Part shown: piece after piece, positions 11,295 through 23,429 of the stretch | Numbering within the stretch: position 1 is the first letter of the stretch | How the letters are laid out: each line of letters opens with the position of its first letter | NCBI GenBank assembly: GCA_963995525.1 | Contig: OZ023217.1 | Location: forward strand, 25,566,587 to 25,630,586 | DNA: 64,000 nt | Source: Escarpia spicata | Taxonomy: Eukaryota > Annelida > Polychaeta > Sabellida > Siboglinidae | Direction of reading: 5' to 3' | Program-made: the position numbers and the translations under genes | Notes under the pieces: generated by a model | The model's database searches: none | What the model was told of the DNA's origin: nothing | What the model saw: the letters and a program-made list of their open reading frames with translations, nothing else

Positions 11295-12600
11295 ATTAAA
11301 CAATTATTAGCAAGTCTGCATTGTCTCATTTTATTTGCGACCTATAGTATTAATACAAAAACGTCCGTGTTTTTAATTGTGAAGTAAGAAGCACAATTGT
11401 GCATCTACACAAAAATATAGGCCAAAATAATTGATCAGTCGAGACACATAGGTCAAAGTTTCGGTTTCGGTTTTCAAAGGTTCTAGCGGAGAAATTAAAG
11501 AACATGCTGCGTTTGTTTGGTAATGTCTTCGGAGGAATACGTCCGTGTGCCGTTTTAATAAGGATTTGCTTGATGTGTCAAATTCCTGATAAAGTGGAAT
11601 AGGCTTAGTTGCTTTAAAATCATCTCGTATAACGTCGATGCAGATTTACGACAAAAACCAGAGAAGTTTGTTTGATATCATCATATCTAATAGTCCGGTA
11701 GATGGCGGCACTCGGTTGGAATGTGGATTTTATCGGTCGGTTAGCCGAAGAAAAGAGTAATACAGATTTATACAGAATTTCAAAGCAAAATATGGATTTC
11801 AACCAAGGAAATGTGGCATGTCTGAATCGTATTTTTGTACTGTGGCTTCGGTGATATTGCAGGACTACATGAGAGGCTGTCAGAGAATCGTAACGAATCA
11901 CCAGAAACAATGAATGCGGGGCAGTTAGTTTAGGGCATCATGACTTTCAAATAATTTACATGTCTTCTTTTCCTGTAAGTCATCCTGGCCAAAATTAACC
12001 GCGTCCAAAAGAGATTACAAGATCCTAACAATGTCACCCAAGACGCCTCCCGCGATACTGAAGCCCTTCAGCTAAACCCGTCATAACCACGAGACGATGT
12101 GAGCCAACTGAATGGGGAGTACACGTTCAGAGCAGGGCAAGACGACAGAAAAGATTGTCCGTAGAACAAGCTTGAGACAAAGATCTCTCGACCGAACAGA
12201 AACTATTGTATATGACCGACCGGATCCAGCAGGAAATGGTAATGGTTCATTCGTATTAAGTAACAAAATGTCAAAGGTGGCTTTCTGTTGGACAGTCGCA
12301 CGGTACTTCTACAAATTCAGAACATGATAGCCATGCACAATCATTCAGTCAGTTGCAGTTATTCCTTACGTGTCATCGAGTCTCTACAAGCGTCTATGGA
12401 ACAAGAACGCCCAAGTGACTTGGTCCTTCTCAGCACAGAGTATAACAGGGAATTGTGGCACGTTATTAATCAGTTTGCAATAATAATAAAAAAAACTAGA
12501 AAAGAAGATTTGCTGTGAAGTTGCTCTTGGGTGCGCTTACTTTATTGCGTTTGTAAATTACGTTTATTGATGTATCATTGTTTTTTGTTATTGATTTGCC
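11262..12600. other. Non-coding stretch, nothing recognised
   Basis: A short (AT)n run (about 11263-11290) is followed by mixed sequence. Short frames at 11620-11910 (minus) and 12112-12518 (plus) lack recognisable motifs, codon regularity or splice support. I do not call them genes. Confidence 0.4.
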
Positions 12601-12962
12601 ACATACAGTTCATTGCTTATATCCTTATATCAAATAAAAATATCGGTCAGGAAGGAAGGGTGGAAGGGACAAAAGAAGAAACAAAAGGCAGAGTGGTGTG
12701 AAGGCGCGGAATTTTAGAAGAATACAACGTTGGCTTGAAACAGGAAGACAGAAAATGGAGGAGGTTGGTGTAACAGAAATATCTGAGATGAAGCTGGCGA
12801 GGAGTCGGCGCTAAAGTAGGCTGGACATGTGGAAGGAATGGGAAAAACGGTTGGCAACGAAAGTACTAGCCCGAGACGATTTCCAACCCGAGATTCCACC
12901 AAGCAATAAATCAACAACATATCTGCCTCACCCTGAAAAAGAGATGATGGACATGACCTGTC

Positions 12963-13151
12963 CATGTCTACAGGATGAACAACGACATGCCAGCAAAAAC
13001 AGCACTTACCTGGACACCAGAAGGTAATAGAAAAAGGGGCAGAACACATACAACTTGGCGACGAACCATTGATGACGAACTAAAGACTGCAGGGCTGACC
13101 TGGGGCACAGCAACAAGGAGACAAAGGGGACTGGCGAGATCTAGTAAGTAA
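12963..13151 (+). pseudogene. 3' end of a LINE ORF2 (C-terminal peptide) with GTAA tail
   Basis: The frame reads HVYRMNNDMPAKTALTWTPE, then GNRKRGRTHTTWRRTIDDEL and KTAGLTWGTATRRQRG before TAA. 'LTWTPEGxRKRGRPxTTWRR' is the familiar C-terminus of a widespread group of invertebrate LINE ORF2 proteins. A (GTAA)n microsatellite (about 13145-13163) follows directly, as expected for the 3' tail of such an element. Sequence just upstream (12650-12960) may belong to the same element but is too decayed to read. This is a 5'-truncated dead copy. Confidence 0.75.
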
Positions 13152-13418
13152 GTAAGTAAGTAAAACACTATAATATAATGGTGACAACAGTTGCCGTTGG
13201 TCTGTTGCTCCATGGGTCGGTGTAGGCTAGTTTATATCAACAATCTGCCGTGCGGCCACAAATCAAATGTTCGACACTATCGTCTACCTCACATTGCAAT
13301 ACATAACAGTGAAGATATGGCAGCCTTTCGATAGGATCTAGATATAATGTAGGTGCACTGGATGACATTTCATCTCCAAACATGCATTGTTCTGATTCTT
13401 CTTCGGTTAATCACAGAT

Positions 13419-13496
13419 CGTAAATGTGATCAACAGATCCTTCACGTAAATGTGATCAACAGATCCTTCACGTAAATGTGATCAACACACCCTTCA
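13419..13496. repeat. 26-bp tandem repeat, three copies
   Basis: The unit is CGTAAATGTGATCAACAGAT plus CCTTCA. Copies lie at 13419-13444, 13445-13470 and 13471-13496, with small changes only in the last copy. Confidence 0.85.
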
Positions 13497-13682
13497 CGGA
13501 ACAATGTAGGGCCGACGGGCAAAGCAGGATACAACTGTGTGTTGCGATCATCAAAGCAGTTGCGTAAATAAACAAATCCTTCAGCACGCAGGTTTCATCT
13601 TGTTAATGAAGACACATAATATCCAAGGTGCAAGATTAGCACCAATACACAGACTACACGAGACCACATGGTAGTGTCTAAT

Positions 13683-14590
13683 GATAGTATTGTATTGTAT
13701 TTATTCAGATTCCAACAGGTCCAGTGGACCCAGTAACATGACTGATAACTGAAACAATACATATAAATAATAAAACAATAATATAATAATAAAAACAATA
13801 AGAACAATAAGGACATAAAAACCACACAATATCAACATCAAATATACCAGGCAAACATATGTTATACATAGAAATGTTTTTGAATTGAAGATCTAAAGGT
13901 TTCAGCTCCTGAAAATATATCACAAGTTGGATCGCTTAAATACACTGTGTTGAAAGTAGTCATACATCTATTCAAAACAGTGTTTTCTAATGTTGATTCT
14001 GCTATTGGAGACTCTAAAAGGGATGTAGTTTCGTAGAGATCGTGATGGATAGTGAAATTGGATAGCCCCTACCAGATAGGACGAGTCTAGTTGGGAGTGC
14101 ACACTTGTATAAAAAGATGAGATATGCAACTTACCTACGATGTTAAAGGGAAGGTAGTCTAAAATGATGGCAAAGTTCAGGATAACTGTCAGAGGAGTAC
14201 TGTATCTTGGATTTGTAACATAGATATTTAATAAATTTTTTGAACTCGATTTTGTCAATAAACGTACGTTGCCAGGGATTCCAGATAACACTGTCATACT
14301 CCAACTGGCTTTTGACTAGATATATATACTAGGATCGCAAAGCCTATACACCGGTAAATGTTGTGCAAACGCACTTAATAAAATCACTCATCTTAAAAGC
14401 TTTAAAAACAGTACGATTAATATGATCGTTACAACTCTCAGTCACTGTGACACCGAGATCTTTGACAGCGATGACCTTGGGCATAGACTGGCTTATGATA
14501 GGCCAGTCAAAGGATATACGTTTCTTTTTGTTAGTGAACAACATTATGCAGCATTTGTCAACGTTAAGTTTAAGGTGCCATGTAATCACA
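13683..14590 (-). mobile_element. 3' fragment of a Jockey/CR1-like LINE, minus strand
   Basis: On the minus strand the segment 14589-14344 encodes a reverse-transcriptase piece (WHLKLNVDKC, MLFTNKKKRISFDWPI, VKDLGVTVTESCNDHIN, AFKMSDFIKCVC). It continues with LVKSQLEYDSVIWNPWQ and, in another frame, PSRSLRNYIPFRVSNSRINI (about 14070-13990). The order RT thumb, 'LEY...WNP', 'SRSLRN..PF' fits non-LTR elements of the Jockey/CR1 assemblage. It ends in CTGTTGGAATCTGAATAAAT and a short (ACAAT)-like tail near 13690-13700. Several frameshifts mark it as dead. Its upstream end stops where the 50-bp satellite begins. Confidence 0.75.
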
Positions 14591-17500
14591 CAGCTTCGCC
14601 CTGTCTACGGAACTGAAACAATGCAACCCATGCAATCATACAGCCTCGCCCTGTCAACGGAACTGAAACAATGCAACCCATGCAATCACACAGCTTCGCC
14701 CTGTCTACGGAACTGAAACAGTGCAACCCATGCAATCACACAGCTTCGCCCTGTCTACGGAACTGAAACAGTGCAACCCATGCAATCACACAGCTTCGCC
14801 CTGTCTACGGAACTGAAACAATGCAACCCATGCAATCACACAGCTTCGCCCTGTCTACGGAACTGAAACAGTGCAACCCATGCAATCACACAGCTTCGCC
14901 CTGTCTACGGAACTGAAACAGTGCAACCCATGCAATCACACAGCTTCGCCCTGTCTACGGAACTGAAACAGTGCAACCCATGCAATCACACAGCTTCGCC
15001 CTGTCTACGGAACTGAAACAGTGCAACCCATGCAATCACACAGCTTCGCCCTGTCTACGGAACTGAAACAATGCAACCCATGCAATCACACAGCCTCGCC
15101 CTGTCAACGGAACTGAAACAATGCAACCCATGCAATCACACAGCCTCGACCTGTCTACGGAACTGAAACAATGCAACCCATGCAATCATACAGCCTCGCC
15201 CTGTCAACGGAACTGAAACAATGCAACCCATGCAATCACACAGCTTCGCCCTGTCTACGGAACTGAAACAATGCAACCCATGCAATCATACAGCCTCGCC
15301 CTGTCAACGGAACTGAAACAATGCAACCCATGCAATCACACAGCTTCGCCCTGTCTACGGAACTGAAACAGTGCAACCCATGCAATCACACAGCTTCGCC
15401 CTGTCTACGGAACTGAAACAATGCAACCCATGCAATCACACAGCTTCGCCCTGTCTACGGAACTGAAACAATGCAACCCATGCAATCATACAGCCTCGTC
15501 CTGTCTACGAAACTGAAACAGTGCAACCCATGCAATCACACCGCTTCGCCCTGTCTACGGAATTGAAACAATGCAACCCATGCAATCACACAGCTTCGCC
15601 CTGTCTACGAAACTGAAACAATGCAACCCATGCAATCACACCGCTTCGCCCTGTCTACGGAACTGAAACAGTGCAACCCATGCAATCATACAGCCTCGCC
15701 CTGTCAACGGAACTGAAACAATGCAACCCATGCAATCACACAGCTTCGCCCTGTCTACGGAACTGAAACAATGCAACCCATGCAATCACACAGCCTCGAC
15801 CTGTCTACGAAACTGAAACAATGCAACCCATGCAATCACACAGCCTCGACCTGTCTACGAAACTGAAACAATGCAACCCATGCAATCACACAGCCTCGAC
15901 CTGTCTACGGAACTGAAACAATGCAACCCATGCAATCACACAGCCTCGACCTGTCTACGGAACTGAAACAATGCAACCCATGCAATCACACAGCCTCGAC
16001 CTGTCTACGGAATTGAAACAATGCAACCCATGCAATCACACAGCTTCGCCCTGTCTACGAAACTGAAACAATGCAACCCATGCAATCACACCGCTTCGCC
16101 CTGTCTACGGAACTGAAACAATGCAACCCATGCAATCATACAGCCTCGCCCTGTCAACGGAACTGAAACAATGCAACCCATGCAATCACACAGCTTCGCC
16201 CTGTCTACGGAACTGAAACAATGCAACTCATGCAATCACACAGCCTCGACCTGTCTACGAAACTGAAACAATGCAACCCATGCAATCACACCGCTTCGCC
16301 CTGTCTACGGAACTGAAACAATGCAACCCATGCAATCATACAGCTTCGCCCTGTCTACGAAACTGAAACAATGCAACCCATGCAATCACACCGCTTCGCC
16401 CTGTCTACGGAACTGAAACAATGCAACCCATGCAATCATACAGCCTCGCCCTGTCAACGGAACTGAAACAATGCAACCCATGCAATCACACAGCTTCGCC
16501 CTGTCTACGGAACTGAAACAATGCAACCCATGCAATCACACAGCCTCGACCTGTCTACGGAATTGAAACAATGCAACCCATGCAATCACACAGCTTCGTC
16601 CTGTCTACGGAACTGAAACAATGCAACCCATGCAATCATACAGCTTCGCCCTGTCTACGAAACTGAAACAATGCAACCCATGCAATCACACCGCTTCGCC
16701 CTGTCTACGGAACTGAAACAATGCAACCCATGCAATCACACAGCTTTGCCCTGTCTACGGAACTGAAACAATGCAACCCATGCAATCATACAGCCTCGCC
16801 CTGTCAACGGAACTGAAACAATGCAACCCATGCAATCACACAGCTTCGCCCTGTCTACGGAACTGAAACAATGCAACCCATGCAATCACACAGCCTCGAC
16901 CTGTCTACGGAATTGAAACAATGCAACCCATGCAATCACACAGCTTCGTCCTGTCTACGGAACTGAAACAATGCAACCCATGCAATCATACAGCTTCGCC
17001 CTGTCTACGAAACTGAAACAATGCAACCCATGCAATCACACCGCTTCGCCCTGTCTACGGAACTGAAACAATGCAACCCATGCAATCACACAGCTTTGCC
17101 CTGTCTACGGAACTGAAACAATGCAACCCATGCAATCATACAGCCTCGCCCTGTCAACGGAACTGAAACAATGCAACCCATGCAATCACACAGCTTCGCC
17201 CTGTCTACGGAACTGAAACAATGCAACCCATGCAATCACACAGCCTCGCCCTGTCTACGGAATTGAAACAATGCAACCCATGCAATCACACCGCTTCGCC
17301 CTGTCTACGGAACTGAAACAATGCAACCCATGCAATCACACAGCTCCGCCCTGTCTACGGAACTGAAACAGTGCAACCCATGCAATCACACAGCTTTGCC
17401 CTGTCTACGGAACTGAAACAGTGCAACCCATGCAATCACACAGCTCCGCCCTGTCTACGGAACTGAAACAGTGCAACCCATGCAATCACACAGCTTCGCC

Positions 17501-17740
17501 CTGTCTACGGAACTGAAACAGTGCAACCCATGCAATCACACAGCTTCGCCCTGTCTACGGAACTGAAACAATGCAACCCATGCAATCACACAGCTTCGCC
17601 CTGTCTACGGAACTGAAACAATGCAACCCATGCAATCACACAGCTTCGCCCTGTCTACGGAACTGAAACAATGCAACCCATGCAATCACACAGCTTCGCC
17701 CTGTCTACGGAACTGAAACAATGCAACCCATGCAATCACA
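14591..17740. repeat. 50-bp satellite array, 63 monomers, with a 350-bp higher-order repeat
   Basis: The monomer is CAGCTTCGCCCTGTCTACGG then AACTGAAACAATGCAACCCA then TGCAATCACA. Sixty-three consecutive 50-bp units run without a single insertion or deletion. They vary by substitutions at a few sites (CAGCTT/CAGCCT/CCGCTT, CGCC/CGAC, GTCTAC/GTCAAC, ACGG/ACGA, AATG/AGTG, CACA/CATA). Seven successive variants at 16441-16790 are repeated exactly at 16791-17140, a seven-monomer higher-order unit; a third partial copy begins at 17141. The array ends in a C run (about 17751-17760). There are no unique spacers, so it is not a CRISPR array. Confidence 0.97.
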
Positions 17741-18940
17741 AAGCCTCGCCCCCCCCCCCCAGAAATTGATGTCTGATTTAAACAGTGAATGAAATTATGT
17801 GAATTAAACAGTTTCCTCACCTAGCGGCTATATCACTAACAAGCTCAATACTTAGCAATCGCAACTACGGTAGTCTGTTGAAAGCTATTAGCCGCGGTTA
17901 TCCAGACTCCGAGACGTGGCGCCACCGTTTGTGGCAGACGAGAGCCGGTAACGAGAGCCGTCTTCCCGTTGTAACGAAGATGATTGGTTAAACTAAATCA
18001 GGATAACAAATGATATTTACTCTCCAGTGATCTCTTCAAATAAGAATACAATTGTTTATTTTTTAGTTTATACGAAGAATTCGAACAAATTTGCTGCGAT
18101 TACACTGACACAAGTCACACGTAAAATAAAACAAAAATGCAAACGGTAGCATTCACGTCGCATGTACAAATCCGATCACTGTCAATCTTTCCGTAATTTA
18201 ATTCTTTGTTTACCTTAAATGGTCTGTAAGACTGTTACCCAAAACACTTATAATGTAACATTAAAATAGAAGATAAAAAATGAATTGTATACATTTAAAT
18301 AAAGACCATGTCGCCGAAATTAAGTGATGCAATTTGACAATAATAGACAACCTATGCATCCCGCTGCAGCCAGCCTCTCTTCCCGGTTCAGACAGCAGGG
18401 CAAGAGTAAACTACGCGGAGGAGTGATATGCCTTCTGTTGGTTAGGCTGGATAATAAATCTGTCGAACAAATGTGATTAGAAGCAGGAACACTATTTGGA
18501 CGTACATCAGTAAATTCAAATGAGAGACTTAATTAATATATGTTATGATATCAGACGTATCATTTGACAGATTTTCGAGAGAAAAAGCAGCGAGAATGGA
18601 AATAATAAAAAGAACAATGTCTCGAACCATAATGATGCCTGACATCATATACACCCCTACCCTGTATCAACAAAAGAAACTCACGCCTCGTAGTTTGAAA
18701 CTAAAGTGTCCGACAATGCATCGACGAATGTGTCTGATTCAACTGTCATATAACCAGGCGTTCAGGGGGTTCACGCGAACCCCTTTTTAGCGAACCCCCA
18801 TTTTGAATACAAACCTCCCCATAATTTCTCGAAAAATGTAGGGTTACTGACTGACATTCCCGCCTCGTCAAATGTGTAGACACAGCCATCTATCCCAGCC
18901 AGCATGTACGTATTACTATAAGTATAATTGATATATATCC

Positions 18941-18958
18941 ATCACGTGATCACGTGAT
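18941..18958. promoter_or_regulatory. Perfect palindrome with two CACGTG E-box cores
   Basis: ATCACGTGATCACGTGAT reads the same on both strands and holds two canonical E-boxes 9 bp apart. bHLH factors (Myc/Max, USF, CLOCK types) bind CACGTG. No gene lies next to it, so function is unsupported. Confidence 0.2.
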
Positions 18959-19125
18959 TGCCGACTAAAAGGTCCTTCAAGTCATCAAACAATAGATATC
19001 GTACACGTGGAGCGTGCTGACGTTCCGTCGTAAATTTTATTGAAATTGTCGCCCCAAACGGTCTTTTATGAAACATAAGGCAAAGTTTTTTAAAGCGACA
19101 GCTGCATGCGAGAATGTTATATCTG

Positions 19126-19130
<5 letters not shown>

Positions 19131-19176
<46 letters not shown>
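19131..19176. repeat. (TA)n microsatellite
   Basis: This is an uninterrupted AT dinucleotide run in AT-rich surroundings. Confidence 0.95.
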
Positions 19177-19177
<1 letters not shown>

Positions 19178-19475
19178 CCGTTAAAATTTGTTATAGCAAA
19201 TGCAACCGTGTTGAACGTGACGTAGGTAAGCCGCAACTTGGCGGATCCATTTATTGACTGATCCAGTACTTCGTGCCGTTTATTTTTCCCCTTCAGGGTG
19301 GCCAACTACTCTCTTTAATGACAAATTCACAACATTACTGCCGTCTCGTGACTAATCCACCCACACAATGTATATTTTCTCCTGTTCACTTTCATTGGTT
19401 TTTTAATATGGATGATTATACCACAGTGGTCGTTGTATGGCTGCAACACAAACAGATTAGACAATTCTTGTCTTG

Positions 19476-20375
19476 GCCGACTTTAACACATAAACCTTCC
19501 AAGTTGGCACAAGTAAATAGCCAGTGTTCGCCGTATAGGTCCACGGTTTCAGCGTCGTCAAGCTGTATAACGAAGTAGTTTGTTGGCGACGACACCGCAC
19601 GGAAGAATCCAGGGGATGTCCACCGGGTGACATCAACTCATACCAAGTCATAATTAGTCGTCGTGACACCGCAAAGTGGCGCCCTCCTGAACTTGGTCCT
19701 CGGTGATGACATTCCTTCATGTTAACTTGGGTAGTGGGCAGGCATTGTCAATATGATGCACACATAGTCAATCTTCAATCGCTAGATAGTACACCGTGAC
19801 AGTACAGTCAGTATTATTATTACAGTCGGTGCTGCACATGCACAGATCTTTGCACGCCAGGTCCAGTCCCTTGCAGGAGTATCTTGCGTACAAGCATACC
19901 TGTGTACACGAATGCTCGCACGTGCGCGCACACTTACGCACACACGCACACACGCACACACGCACACACGCACACACGCACACACGCACACACGCACACA
20001 CGCACACACGCACTCACGCACTCATGCACTCACGAACACACGCGCACACACGCATAACGCACACACGCACACACCACCAGACTACCAACACCACCACCGA
20101 CATGAACAAATAAAACCATTGTTGCAAAGGCGGACTCTAAAACATAGACCTTCCAATTTATTAGCCGGTGTTCGGCGCAAACATTAACTGTTTAAGTGTT
20201 GTCAAGATGTGATATTGGTGACGACACCTGCCGCATGCACAGCTCCAGGGGGTGTCCAACGGGTGTCCGAGCACCCGCTTTATTCCGGTTTCTTCGTCAA
20301 GTCAGAATTATTAGTTGTCGAGACGTGGCACCTCCTGAAAGTGGTCTTCAGTGATGACATTCCGTATGCAGTAAC
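19476..20375. repeat. Diverged direct duplication flanking an octamer array
   Basis: 19476-19725 and 20131-20370 align along their length. Shared blocks are 'ACATAxACCTTCCAA', 'CCxGTGTTCG', 'GTxGTCAAG', 'GGTGACGACACC' (GGCGACGACACC), 'TCCAGGGGxTGTCCA', and 'CCTCCTGAAxxTGGTC' followed by 'TGATGACATTCC'. The copies are in the same orientation, about 655 bp apart, and clearly diverged. The ACACACGC array lies between them. No protein is encoded. Confidence 0.7.
19931..20075. repeat. ACACACGC octamer microsatellite
   Basis: Regular 8-bp units (ACACACGC) decay into CACTCACG and CGCATAACGC at the right end. The same octamer occurs near 39.2 kb and 57.6 kb. The Val/Cys and His/Thr frames over it are artefacts. 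Confidence 0.95.
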
Positions 20376-20426
20376 TACGACAGCCATTGTTAGTACAACA
20401 ATTTGTTTTTTTGTCGTTTCGTTTTG

Positions 20427-20473
20427 TGTGTGTGTGTGTATGTGTGTGCGTATGCGTGTGCGTGTGCGTGCGA

Positions 20474-20512
<39 letters not shown>

Positions 20513-20516
20513 TGTG
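20427..20516. repeat. GTGT / GTGC microsatellite
   Basis: A (GT)n start passes into pure (GTGC)n or (GCGT)n at about 20467-20512. The alternating purine-pyrimidine sequence could adopt Z-DNA. Confidence 0.9.
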
Positions 20517-20604
20517 GGGCTTTAGACGTATGCACATTGCTTTTCATTTGAATAACTAAACACTGCACGTCCGCTGCACACAACGCTTCACTGACATGGC
20601 GGTA

Positions 20605-23394
20605 CTATGTTATTGTTGTTGTCATTTCATTCGATAGGTGGCACCAAAGTATGTTGCACGTATTGGCGGCCATTTCGCGAAAAAACTCCTGATATTCAAA
20701 CAACATGTGCTACCGTGGGTGTTCCATTTACAGAAACTGTGAATGCATTGTTTACAGATTTTATATTAACAAAGTTAAATGCGCCCAGTAGTGTCAAGTT
20801 CAAATAATTGGTAGGCCTATTATTCACACATAGCATGTAGACACGAATCATGCAACGGACTAACTACATTTAAAGGCAGTTTCATCTATGTGCCACTGCT
20901 GCCAACTACCGATACAAAGCTAAGCTAATTGTTCTTACTAAGTTGCTTTTTTGGGTGTCAATATGCATAGCAGTAGGGTGCTCCTTCTACTCAACACTTG
21001 CTTCATCCTCTTCTTTCTATTCAACACTCGCCTCATCCTTCTACTCAACACACGCCTCCACACTCATCCTTCTATTCAACACACGCCTCCACACTCATCC
21101 TTCTATTCAACACACGCCTCCACACTCATCCTTCTATTCAACACACGCCTCCACACTCATCCTTCTATTCAACACACGCCTTCACACTCATCCTTCTACT
21201 CAACACACGCCCCCACCCCCATCCTTCTACTCAACACACGCCCCCCCCCCCACATTCATCCTTCTACTCAACACACGCCCCCACCCTCATCCTTCTACTC
21301 AACACACGCCCCCCCACATTCATCCTTCTATTCAACACACGCCCCCCACACTCATCCTTCTACTCAACATACGCCCCCACCCTCATCCTTCTACTCAACA
21401 CGCGCCTCATCCTCATCTCTCTATTCAACACTCGCATCATCCTCGCCCGTCTAGTCAACACACGCCTCATCCTCATCCTTATACTCAACACACGCCTCAT
21501 CCTCATCCTTCTAGTCAACACTCACCTTATCATCATCCTTTTATTCAATACACGCCTCAACCTCATCCCTCTATTCAACACACGCCTCATCCTCATCCTC
21601 ATCCTTCTACTGTACACACGTCTCATCCTCATCCTTCTACTGTACACACGTCTCATCCGCGCCCGTCTATTCAACACACGCCTCATCCTCATCCTTATCC
21701 TCCACACACACATCATCCTCATCCTTCTATTCAACACACGCCTCATCCTCGCCTGTATATTCAACACACGCCTTATCCTCATCCTTATCCTCCACACACG
21801 CTTCATCCTCATCCTTCTATTCAACACTCGCCTCATCCTTCTACTCAACACACGCCTCCATATTCATCCTTCTACTCAACACACGCCCCCCACACTCATC
21901 CTTCTACTCAACATACGCCCCCACCCTCATCCTTCTACTCAACACACACATCATCCTCATCCTTCTATTCAACACTCGCGTCATCCTCGCCCGTCTATTC
22001 AACACACGTATCGTCCTCACCTTATCCTCCACACACACTTCATCCTCATCCTTCTATTCAAGAAACGCATCATCCTCATCCTTCTGATCAACACACGCCT
22101 CATCCTCATCCGTCTATTCAACACACGCATCGTCATCATCCTTATCCTCCACACACACCTCATCCTCATCCTTCTATTCAAGAAACGCCTCATCCTCATC
22201 CTTCTACTCAACACACGCATCATCCTCATTCTTCTGCTCGACACACGCCTCATCCTTCTAATCAACACATGCCTCATCCTCATCCTTATACTCAACACAC
22301 GCCTCATCCTCATCCTTCTATTCAACAAACGCCTCATCCTCATCATTCTGATCAAAAATACGCCTCATCCTCAGCATTCTATTCATCACACGCCTCATCC
22401 TCAACGTTGTACTCAAATACACGCCTCATCCTCATCTTTATGCTCCACACACACACATCATCCTCATCCGTCTATTTAACACACGCCTCGTCCTCATCCT
22501 TCTATTCAACATTCGCGTCATCCTCGCTCGTCTATTCAACACACGCATCATCCTGAGCCTTCTATTCATCATACGCCTCATCTTCATCCTTTTACTCATC
22601 ACACGCCTCATCCTACTAATCAAAACTCGCCGCATCATCTTCCTTCTGTTCAATAAACGCTTCATCCTCATCCTTTTATTCATCACACGCCTCATCCTCA
22701 ACCGTGTACTCAACACACGCCTCATCCTCATCCTTCTATTCAATAAACGCCTCATCTTCATCCTTCTGTTCAACAAACGCCCCATCTTAATCCTTTTAAT
22801 CAACACGCGCGTCTTCCTCATTCTACCAGTCGGCTAATCGGACACGGTCTACGTTCCAGAGCACGCACTTGCCTGATGCTGTACCTGCACTGCAAGTCAG
22901 CAACGACAACAAGATTTACTTCACCTTTGACATGTTTTCGTCGTTCTGACGGAATGCTGGATAAAGAGAAACATGAGCGTTCGCTGGTCACAAAACGATT
23001 CGCTAACAGGGTGGTACTCAGTACTTGTTGTTCACACTTCATTTGATAGGTGGCTTCACAGGCTGTTGAATTATCGAAGGTCGTTCCGTGTCTCTAGATA
23101 TCGCAAAAAAACTATCGATATTCAAACAACATATGCTGCTGTGCGTGGTACAGATACATATATTTTTTTATGTTTTTGGTGTTAATCTGCAAAGCTGTAG
23201 GGTGCTCAGTGGAGCATATTTGTATGTTAGTGCATTTGTTCTCATTCACACCTGTTTTGTCAGCACATGCCTTATCTTTCTCGTCAACGCACGCTTCACC
23301 CGTCTATTCAACATACGCCTCAACAACATCCTTCTAGTCAGTCGTTTCCTCATTAAGCAGGATATGTATCCTCGTCAGTCAGTTAATCGGACAC
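20605..23394. repeat. Local tandem duplication carrying the 30-bp minisatellite
   Basis: The left flank of copy 1 (CATTTCATTCGATAGGTGGC, then ATATTCAAACAACATGTGCT, then GTAGGGTGCTC at about 20972) reappears at 23038-23210 (CTTCATTTGATAGGTGGC, ATATTCAAACAACATATGCT, GTAGGGTGCTC). The right flank CAGTCGGCTAATCGGACACG (about 22828-22847) matches CAGTCAGTTAATCGGACACG (about 23375-23394). Copy 2 has only a few decayed minisatellite units between these flanks (about 23255-23345). One ancestral segment was duplicated, and the array grew in copy 1 or shrank in copy 2. Confidence 0.7.
20985..22827. repeat. 30-bp minisatellite (CCTCATCCTTCTATTCAACACACG type)
   Basis: About 60 units of roughly 30 bp, e.g. 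CCTCATCCTCATCCTTCTAT plus TCAACACACG, with shorter and longer variants (CCTCCACACTCATCC..., CCCCCACCCTCATCC...). Because most units are multiples of three, all three plus frames stay open for long distances (longest 537 codons, Pro/His/Ser/Thr-rich) and minus frames read Arg/Met/Val/Leu repeats. There is no conserved domain. I annotate it as a repeat, not a gene. Confidence 0.9.
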
Positions 23395-23429
23395 GTTTTA
23401 TTGATACAATCATTCCATGCCTTGATGAT

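Larger units (their letters stand above)
17761..19470. other. Non-coding stretch with small hairpins and a (TA)n run
   Basis: No gene was recognised. Small features are a hairpin with GGGGGTTC arms near 18765-18800 (also resembling sequences at 29079 and 30376), a perfect 18-bp palindrome at 18941-18958, and (TA)n at 19131-19176. A plus-strand frame at 18545-18790 has no family signature. Confidence 0.45.

Noticed and set aside
14591..17740. CRISPR-like regular repeats
   Set aside because: The 50-bp units are directly adjacent with no unique spacers, in an intron-bearing eukaryotic sequence.
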